DNA of 64,000 nucleotides from Bog-756 sp963841885. GTDB lineage: Bacteria; Actinomycetota; Acidimicrobiia; Acidimicrobiales; RAAP-2. Made by a program: the position numbers and the translations under genes. Shown here in pieces: positions 55,047 through 62,102 of this stretch (position 1 is the first letter of the stretch; each line of letters opens with the position of its first letter). The notes beneath the pieces were generated by a model that did not search any database, was not told the origin of the DNA, and saw nothing but the letters and a program-made list of their open reading frames with translations. The stretch covers positions 1-64,000 of the forward strand of contig CAWJEK010000019.1 of assembly GCA_963841885.1 (NCBI GenBank), read 5' to 3'.

Positions 55047-56555
55047 ATGCCGTTCCACGTGCACCAACGGGCCACACGTCGTCGGCACGCCGAGCACGGC
55101 GAAACCGGGCCGCTCAGTGCCAACAAGTTCGAACCGCAGGATGCGGCGGCCCTGGCGGCGGAGCTCGTCGGGAGCGTGGTGCTGGCGACCGACGACGCCT
55201 ACGAGGCGTCCCGCCACGGGTTCTTCCGGGCCAGCGAGGCGTTCCCCCAGATCATCTGCTTCTGCGAAGTGCCCCGGGACGTTCAGTACTGCCTGGCCTT
55301 CGCCCGGGACCACGGACTCACCCCCGTGTGCCGCTCGGGCGGCCACAGCACCGCCGAGTACTCGGTGAACGACCAGCTCGTGATCGACGTGGGCCGGATC
55401 AACTACGTGGTCGTGGACCGGGCCACCCGGACGGCGCGGGTGGGCGCCGGCACCCAGTTCGAGATGCTCGAGGGGGTCCTCAGCCCCATGGGCTTCCACG
55501 TCCCGGGGGGCGGGTGCCCCTCGGTCGCCATCGGTGGCTACATGCAGGGCGGTGGCTACAGCTTCACGTCGCAGATGTTCGGGATGAACTGCGACAACGT
55601 GATCGCCGCGGAGGTCGTACTCGCCGACGGCAGGATCGTCGCCACCGACGAGAACGCCGAACCGGAGCTGTTCTGGGCCATCCGCGGTGGTACCGGGAAC
55701 AACTTCGGAGTCCTGGTCGAGGTCACCTACCGACTCCATGAACCCGGCGAGATGCAGGGCTTCGGGTTCTGTTGGCCGCTCGGGACCGAGGCCGACCGGA
55801 AGACGGCCTCGAAGGCGCTCGGCGTGTGGCAGGACCACTACCTCGGCGAAAACGCCCTCGCGGACATGGGCAGCGAGGCGTTCATCGTCGAGGTCGCCCG
55901 GGACCCGACGGAGGGCGTCAGGCCCGAGCTCCTGATCCGCGGCATGTACCGCGGCGACGAAGCGACGGCCGCCGCGGCCCTGGCCCCACTGGCCGCCGCG
56001 TGTCCCGACGGTGGCACCCACGACATCTGGCAGCGCGGCACCTACGAGGAACTCAACGGCTACCTGATGAGTCACCCGACCGAATTGCCCGACGTCCCAC
56101 CGAACGTCCGTGCGGTCATCCAGTCCCGGATCATCGCCGACCCCGTCGGGACCGACGACTGGCTCCGGCTCCTCGACTACTTCACGTCGGCGCAGACGGG
56201 CTCCCTCATGCTCGTGATCGAGGCGTTCGGAGGTGCGGTCAACTCGCCGGCCCCCGACGAGACGGCGTTCGTACACCGGGGGGCCCGCATGGACGTGTTC
56301 GGCTGGAGCTTCTGGATGCTCGAGAACCAACGCCACCGGGCCGAGAAGTGCATCAACGGGTTCGTCGAGCTGATCGAGCCGCTCTCCAACGGGCACTCGT
56401 ACCAGAACTACCCCAACCGGAAGACTCCGGCCCACAGGTATCCGGAGCTGTACTGGGGGGACAACTACCCGAGGCTGCAGGCGGCCAAGGCCAGGTACGA
56501 CCCGGACTCGCTGTTCCGGTTCGAACAGATGGTGCACCCGCCCGATCCGCAGTAG
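55047..56555 (+). CDS. FAD-linked oxidase, berberine-bridge-enzyme type (probably bicovalent FAD)
   Basis: A 502-residue flavoprotein of the PCMH (FAD_binding_4) family. RSGGHSTAEYSVN supplies the His that binds FAD through the 8-alpha position. VPGGGCPSVAIGGYMQGGGY supplies the Cys for the second, 6-S link. The substrate domain and the BBE C-terminal segment (SYQNYPNRK, YWGDNYPRLQAAKARYDPDSLFRFEQ) are complete. Bicovalent flavins permit oxidation of bulky substrates such as sugars or cyclised natural products. AAGGAGG precedes the ATG. It is divergent from the regulator of the peptide locus; a tailoring role there is possible but unproven. Confidence 0.92.
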   Translation: MPFHVHQRATRRRHAEHGETGPLSANKFEPQDAAALAAELVGSVVLATDDAYEASRHGFFRASEAFPQIICFCEVPRDVQYCLAFARDHGLTPVCRSGGHSTAEYSVNDQLVIDVGRINYVVVDRATRTARVGAGTQFEMLEGVLSPMGFHVPGGGCPSVAIGGYMQGGGYSFTSQMFGMNCDNVIAAEVVLADGRIVATDENAEPELFWAIRGGTGNNFGVLVEVTYRLHEPGEMQGFGFCWPLGTEADRKTASKALGVWQDHYLGENALADMGSEAFIVEVARDPTEGVRPELLIRGMYRGDEATAAAALAPLAAACPDGGTHDIWQRGTYEELNGYLMSHPTELPDVPPNVRAVIQSRIIADPVGTDDWLRLLDYFTSAQTGSLMLVIEAFGGAVNSPAPDETAFVHRGARMDVFGWSFWMLENQRHRAEKCINGFVELIEPLSNGHSYQNYPNRKTPAHRYPELYWGDNYPRLQAAKARYDPDSLFRFEQMVHPPDPQ

Positions 56556-56762
56556 CCGAGCGACCGCCGGAGGATCCACCGGGAGTGGTTGCGACGCTGC
56601 CGTTGCCTCCGTGCCCGGTGGGACTACACGCCGGCCCTCGATCTCAACCGAGTTCTAACGGCGTACTCAAGAACTCTGCGATACAGCCGCCATTGGCTAC
56701 GGGAATGACCTGAGTCTGTTCGGGTACTGCCGTGCAGTCCAAGTCGTGCGTCTCGGCGACGG

Positions 56763-56975
56763 TCAACCGGAGATCGGCCGACGAGCACATGCACTCGTTG
56801 CCGTCGACGTCGTCGTGCTATCCGCTGATGGTGCGGCAGCAGTCGATTCGGGTGCAGGCCTGCCTGTCGTAGGTGTCGGACTGCTCACTGAGGCTCCGCA
56901 CCCGGCGCACACGACCAAGAAGAACGCCACAGCAACTGCGCACCGAACACCGTGGAGTGTTTCCACCTTCGACAT
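56763..56975 (-). CDS. Small putative lipoprotein, possibly truncated
   Basis: A 70-residue product. GGAGGCGAC lies directly before the ATG. The signal segment CAVAVAFFLVVCAGCGASVSS includes a lipobox-like CAGC. A Ser/Thr/Pro-rich linker follows (PTPTTGRPAPES, SADSTTTSTATS), and the frame then stops after CARRPISG. Normally a folded domain would come after such a linker, so the gene may be frameshifted or a remnant. Confidence 0.45.
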   Translation of the reverse strand: MSKVETLHGVRCAVAVAFFLVVCAGCGASVSSPTPTTGRPAPESTAAAPSADSTTTSTATSACARRPISG

Positions 56976-57217
56976 GTCGCCTCCGCCTGGCGCCCGGGCA
57001 GAGCATCTGCCTTCCGGCCCTCCGCTCAGTTCGTGACGGCGAGCATAGGAACCACCGTCGAATTCGCAAATATCTGCGTCATTCGGCGGTCCGTGGCTCC
57101 TAGCCACCTGCCAATTCCAGCGTGTGCAAAGATCTGTCACCCGGGAAGGTGGGGCCTACACTTGTGGCTCCAAGGCACGATCCAAGGGTCCATGGGGCCT
57201 CGCGAACGGACGCAGTC

Positions 57218-58330
57218 ATGAAGGCGGAGTACCAGGGAATCGAATTGGACTGGTCGGCGCGTACCGACGTCGGACGGACGCGCGAACTCAATGAGGATTC
57301 TGTCGTGGCATCACCTCCCGTGTTCGTGGTAGCCGACGGTATGGGCGGCCACGACGCCGGCGAAGTGGCCAGTGCGCTCACCACTCACCGCCTGGGCAGC
57401 TTCGAGGGTGCGCTGCCACCGGAGATCGACGAAGTGGCCGGAGAGTTCCAGGCAATCCACTCCATGCTCCGGGGAGCGTCGGTCGAGGGTGGGGCCGTGG
57501 AGATGGGCACGACCGCTGTCGGTCTGTTCGTGACTCAGCAGGCTGGCCTCCTGACGTGGTTGGTGGTCAACATCGGCGACTCCCGCGGATATGTGGTCTC
57601 GGACGGGGCCATGCATCAGGTGACCACCGACCACTCTTACGTCCAGGAATTGGTCGATGCCGGAGAGATCGCCCCCTCTGCCGCTCGCGACCACCCACAG
57701 CGCAATGTCATTACCCAGGCTCTGGGGGCCATGGAGATGGCGAAGCCCGACTTCTGGGTGCGCCCCATCCAGACTGGCGAGCGGTTCCTCCTGTGTTCTG
57801 ACGGCTTGACCTCGGAGGTCGCAGACGACGAGATCGAGACGATCCTGGCGTCGGAGCTCACCCCTGACGGTGTAACGGCCATGCTCACGAATCTCGCTCT
57901 CGAACGAGGTGGCCACGACAATGTGACGGTATGTGTGATCGACGTCGTTCGAGCCCCCGAATCTGGTGCGGCGAGCACCGAGACGCGCCCACCGGCGGCC
58001 GATCACCAGAAGCCACAACGGGTCATTTCGAACCCGTCCGCGGAGGGACGTCCCGCATCGCGGATGGAGATAGCGGACGTTCCAGTCGATCGGGACTCGG
58101 AAGTCGGAGAGCCCCGGATCACTCCCATGACAGTCGCGCTCTCGGAAGTTCCGAGCGTCCCTGAACCATCGACCGTCAAGCGCCCCCGGTCGGCCGAACA
58201 GGTCCTCGAGGACCTCATAGCTGACGTGCCCGGCGAGGACGAGCCATCGGCCGACCATCAGAAGCCGGTGCACACCCACGCCGACCTCATCGACTCACCG
58301 GAGTCCCTGCGGAAGGACAGCAGTGCCTGA
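57218..58330 (+). CDS. PP2C-family Ser/Thr protein phosphatase
   Basis: A 370-residue protein. The catalytic domain spans ~1-250 with motifs VGRTRELNEDSVV, VVADGMGGHDAGEVAS (metal Asp and Gly), GTTAVGLFV, VVNIGDSRGYVV, LLCSDGLTSEV and GGHDNVTVCVI, all expected metal and phosphate ligands. The last ~120 residues are a disordered, Pro/Glu/Ser-rich tail without a membrane segment. The stop overlaps the FHA-gene GTG by eight bases. It should reverse phosphorylation by the kinase encoded two genes downstream. Confidence 0.95.
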   Translation: MKAEYQGIELDWSARTDVGRTRELNEDSVVASPPVFVVADGMGGHDAGEVASALTTHRLGSFEGALPPEIDEVAGEFQAIHSMLRGASVEGGAVEMGTTAVGLFVTQQAGLLTWLVVNIGDSRGYVVSDGAMHQVTTDHSYVQELVDAGEIAPSAARDHPQRNVITQALGAMEMAKPDFWVRPIQTGERFLLCSDGLTSEVADDEIETILASELTPDGVTAMLTNLALERGGHDNVTVCVIDVVRAPESGAASTETRPPAADHQKPQRVISNPSAEGRPASRMEIADVPVDRDSEVGEPRITPMTVALSEVPSVPEPSTVKRPRSAEQVLEDLIADVPGEDEPSADHQKPVHTHADLIDSPESLRKDSSA

Positions 58331-59969
58331 CGCATCGCCCTTCGCTGTCCAGTTCGTACCCGGAAGCTCAACAGCTCTCGTATCGGAGCGTTTCGTTGCA
58401 CTGTTGGCGCTCGAGCCCTCCGATCACTTCGTTCGTCTGTTGAGTGATCTTCTGTTCGTGGAAGAGAGCCTTTCCCAGCGGATGTTGGACCTCCTGTTCG
58501 ATTCCGGGATCGACGGTCTTCCGGATTTCGCGCTGGTCGTGCGCGAAGGGAGGGGAGGCCGTGCACTGGTCAGGGGCACCGGTCGGATCGAAGTCATGCA
58601 GCATCCGGACATGACGAGCACCTATCGGGGCACCGGACTCCTGACCTGGAATGAGCAGTGGATCGAACGTTGCGACCTCATGCAGTTGTGCATCGAGACC
58701 GATCGGCCCATCGACTTCGACGGAACGCTGTATGCCGCCTCCAGTGGCGTGCTTCCGGCGGACGGTATCCAGGTCGTTTGGTCGGACGAGCCGGTCGTTC
58801 GTCGGCCGAGGACCTCGGCGGTCGGGCGCGATCGGGTGGACGGCTCGGGGTCACTCGAAGGTCAACCGGTCCGTTCACCGAAGACTGGATCCGGTGACCC
58901 GACGAGTTCGCCCGCGGAGGAGGAGCACAATCCGGAGACATCCCGCCGTCCGCCGGACGTCCCCCACGATGAGGCAGCTGATCCCCCTGTCCGAGACGGG
59001 GGCGACGATCCCGGATCCGGGGACCGAACGGGGGTGACACCTGAGCCGGTGCCCGTCGTCGATGAAGCGAGCACCGAGGCCGCCCCTGCGTCTGTTGCCG
59101 AAGCGGAGGGGGACGGCGGACGGGCGGCCGAGGTGACGCCGTCGGACCGCCCGCGAATCGTGGCGTCGAGCGCAGCGGACGCCCAGGCCGGTGTCGAGCC
59201 TGTTGGGTCTCCGCCGACCGACAGTTCGGTCGGCGGCGATGAACCACCTCATTCAACGACGACCTACGACGACCTGTTCGGAAGTACCCAACTACGGTCG
59301 ATCGAAGGGGCAGCCGTTCGTCCCACGGATGCCAACATGATCGGGCCACCACCCCCGGCAACCGGCGAGCCGAGCCCGCCGCCACCTCGAGTCGATGCCT
59401 TGGACAGTGCCCACGACGGCTTGACCATGACTGCCGAGCAACTTCGGGCACTCCGTGGCGGGCGCCCGGCACCGGTGAGGCCGGTACCGACCGAAGCCCT
59501 GGATCCTCATTCCGTGCTGGGTATCATCTGCCCCTCCGGCCACCCCAATCCTCCCCACGAAGCCACGTGTCGGGTGTGCGGCATCATCGTTCCACCTCAG
59601 GACCCCGTTCGGATGGATCGGCCCATTCTCGGCATTCTGTCGTTCAGCACCGGGAAGCGCGTGCCACTCGAACGAAGCACGCTCATCGGACGGTCGCCCA
59701 AGGCCGCCGGACAACTGGTCGACGGGCTGGCGCCGGCAGTGGTGCAGGTGGACAGTCCCGGCAAGGACATCTCCCGCACGCATCTCGAGGTCAGGATCGA
59801 AGGCTGGCAAGTCTTCGTAATCGACCGTCGGTCCGCGAACGGGACCCTGGTGACGCTTCCGGGTCGGGCACCCCAGCAGATCCGATCGGACGAGCCGTTC
59901 CTGATCACGATCGGATCCGAGGTGCGACTCGCCGACGAAGTCAGTTTCATCGTGGAGGCCCCCGCATGA
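58323..59969 (+). CDS. FHA-domain protein with N-terminal unknown domain
   Basis: A 548-residue protein. Residues 1-~155 form a globular domain of unknown family (ERFVALLALEPSDHFVRLLS, GLLTWNEQWIERCDLMQLCI). A long disordered acidic Pro/Ser region follows. Near 400 there is a putative zinc ribbon (CPSGHPNPPHEATCRVCG), and the end is an FHA domain with TLIGRSPK, DISRTHLEVRIEGWQVFVIDRRSANGT. The FHA domain binds phospho-Thr peptides, probably products of the adjacent kinase. It starts with GTG overlapping the PP2C gene and overlaps the kinase start by ATGA. Confidence 0.9.
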   Translation: MPDASPFAVQFVPGSSTALVSERFVALLALEPSDHFVRLLSDLLFVEESLSQRMLDLLFDSGIDGLPDFALVVREGRGGRALVRGTGRIEVMQHPDMTSTYRGTGLLTWNEQWIERCDLMQLCIETDRPIDFDGTLYAASSGVLPADGIQVVWSDEPVVRRPRTSAVGRDRVDGSGSLEGQPVRSPKTGSGDPTSSPAEEEHNPETSRRPPDVPHDEAADPPVRDGGDDPGSGDRTGVTPEPVPVVDEASTEAAPASVAEAEGDGGRAAEVTPSDRPRIVASSAADAQAGVEPVGSPPTDSSVGGDEPPHSTTTYDDLFGSTQLRSIEGAAVRPTDANMIGPPPPATGEPSPPPPRVDALDSAHDGLTMTAEQLRALRGGRPAPVRPVPTEALDPHSVLGIICPSGHPNPPHEATCRVCGIIVPPQDPVRMDRPILGILSFSTGKRVPLERSTLIGRSPKAAGQLVDGLAPAVVQVDSPGKDISRTHLEVRIEGWQVFVIDRRSANGTLVTLPGRAPQQIRSDEPFLITIGSEVRLADEVSFIVEAPA

Positions 59970-61557
59970 GCCCGACGCGCACACCCATCGACCCACCGCA
60001 TCTCGACGGCTACTCGTTCAAGAAGAAGCTCGGTTCCGGCGGCTTCGCCGATGTCTTCCTCTATGAGCGCAGCTTTCCTCGACAGGATGTGGCGATAAAG
60101 GTTCTCGACCGGCAGATGCCGGGAACCGAGGGTCGGGACCGATTCGCCGACGAGGCGAACGCAATGGCCAGTCTGTCCACCCACCCCTTCATCGTCACGA
60201 TCTTCCATGCGGACGTCTCGCCCGAGGCGCACCCCTATCTCGTCATGGAGTACTACCCAGGCGCCAACTTCGCCGTCCGCTCGAGATCCGAGCGGCTCAG
60301 CGTCGCGGAGGTGCTCCGCCTCGGCGTGCAGGTGGCCAGTGCCGTGGAGACTGCCCATCGCGCGGGAATCCTGCACCGCGACATCAAGCCAGCCAACATC
60401 CTGACGAGCGCCTACGGCCGGCCCGGCCTGACCGACTTCGGCATCGCCGGGTCCTTGGAACAAGGCGCGTCGACCGCCGAAGGACTCTCGATTCCATGGT
60501 CTCCTCCCGAGGCCCTGGACGGGTTGGCGGCCACGGACGGGCGTAGCGACATCTACTCCCTCGCCGCCACGCTGTATTCGATCCTCGACGGTCGATCGCC
60601 ATTCGAGCGTTCCGATCGATCGACTTCCAGCATCGAGCTGATCGAGCGGATCGAGCAGGAACCCCTCCCCGGTTCGATCGACAGGATGTCCCCGGCTCGC
60701 TCTATCGGGCGCTGGCCCAAGCCATGGCGAAGGATCCGGCCAGTCGGCCTACCAGTGCCGCCGAGTTCGCCCGCACACTCCAGTCAATCGAGGTCGAGCA
60801 ACGCTACGATCTGACGCCCCTCGAAGTGACCCAGGATGTTTCCTCCCAAGGTACGGAACAGCCGATCGACGCCGATGCCGGATCGACCCGGATCAAGGGC
60901 CCGAGCGTCATCGACAGCCAGAGCCGGTTTTCGGCTTCGACGAACACCGCGGGGCACGGGCCCACACCGAGGCGAGTCGCCGATCCCATCGTCTCGGCAC
61001 CGTTCGCGGTTCCCAAGCCACCTCCGAAGATCCCCCGTACGGCCCGGGCCGGAGGTGCGCTCGGCCCAGGCAATAGGCGTCCGGCTTCCGCCACCTACCA
61101 CGCCGAGCACACCGACGTCACCGACGTCACCGAGGCCCCGGCCCCACTGGCACCACCTGTAATGCCCCCAACCCGGTCCGACCGACCCCGACGGACCCGT
61201 CTCATTGTCGCGACGGTAGGTGCCTTGGGTTTCCTCCTGATAGTCGCCGTCGCCGCGTTCCTCCTCATCGGTGACTCCGGGACTGTCTCCGCACCGAGTG
61301 GCGTGACGTGGGGCCCGGACGGCACCCAGGCGAAGGTCGTGTGGTCCAGTGCCGGCGACTCGTCTGGCGACACATACCTGGTCACCTACCAAGGCCAGAC
61401 CGTGGCGAAGTATCCCGGGAGTCCTGGCTGCCACACGATCGACTCCGGATATGTATGCCTGGTGCCTTCAGAGGGAACCTCCCCCGAACCGATCACCGTG
61501 TACCGGGTATCAGATGGCAAGACCTCACCGGGTTCGACCGCCACCTGGTCAGGCTGA
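59966..61557 (+). CDS. Transmembrane Ser/Thr protein kinase (PknB-like), one frame break
   Basis: About 530 residues in the restored frame. Kinase motifs: glycine loop KLGSGGFADVFLYE, VAIKVLD (Lys), LHRDIKPANIL (catalytic loop), LTDFGIAGS, WSPPEALDG and SDIYSLAATLYSIL. A break near 60690 (one missing base) joins GSIDR to VPGSLYRALAQAMAKDPASRP, the usual last kinase helix. A disordered linker, one membrane helix (RLIVATVGALGFLLIVAVAAFLLIG) and a short extracellular beta domain with two Cys follow. It is the partner of the PP2C and FHA proteins. The extracellular part is not a recognisable PASTA repeat. Confidence 0.92.
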
Positions 61558-61601
61558 TCGGAGAGTTACCAAGTACCAACGAGTCCTTGGACGACCCCGA
61601 C

Positions 61602-61633
61602 TGCCGGGTCCGACAGCGGACGCGGACCCGGCA
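61602..61633. terminator. Perfect 11-base hairpin between convergent kinase and WXG100-like genes
   Basis: tgccgggtccg and cggacccggca form an 11-base stem around a 10-base loop, 45 bases after the kinase stop and 24 bases before the end of the convergent WXG100-like gene. It is well placed to end transcription from both sides. Confidence 0.65.
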
Positions 61634-61656
61634 GCGGGTCGCCGAAGCTTTATCGG

Positions 61657-61944
61657 CTAGAGCACCTCGCTGACGTCGATGAGCGCCTCGATGACGAATT
61701 CCAACTCTCGCGTGGTGACGTGAAAATGCTCGACGACCTGCGACAGCATCGTGTAATGCTGCGACCAGGTCTCCTCGAGGTGCCGCATCTCATTGACTGC
61801 CCAATTCGAACCATCGGCGATGAGATTCTTCACTTGCGCATCCACCTGGTCGCGTACCGTCGAGACATTCGGAGAGTGCACACTGGTGTACAGGGTCTGC
61901 ATTTCCCTAAGGCTTTGGATCATTTCCTGCGCGCTGCTTGCCAT
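61657..61944 (-). CDS. WXG100-like (ESAT-6 family-like) small secreted protein
   Basis: A 95-residue, all-helical protein: MASSAQEMIQSLREMQTLY, VRDQVDAQVKNLIADGSNWA, then VNEMRHLEETWSQHYTML and a C-terminal helix. Size, helical-hairpin layout and a central Trp at the turn (SNWAVNEM) fit WXG100 proteins, although the exact W-x-G is replaced by W-A-V. Such proteins are exported as dimers by type VII systems, whose ATPase gene lies 158 bases upstream on the same strand. AAGGAG precedes the ATG. Confidence 0.75.
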   Translation of the reverse strand: MASSAQEMIQSLREMQTLYTSVHSPNVSTVRDQVDAQVKNLIADGSNWAVNEMRHLEETWSQHYTMLSQVVEHFHVTTRELEFVIEALIDVSEVL

Positions 61945-62102
61945 AATCAGTTACTCCTTGTTGATCAGTCGACCACCCATCGCAGCAGGTGATCAATGTT
62001 GTTACCGATTGACATTTCCTAGTTGGTGACGTTGACATGATGCCGTCATGAGCCACCGCTGCGAACTGCCGCCGTGTCTTCTCTGCAGATGATCTCCTTC
62101 CG

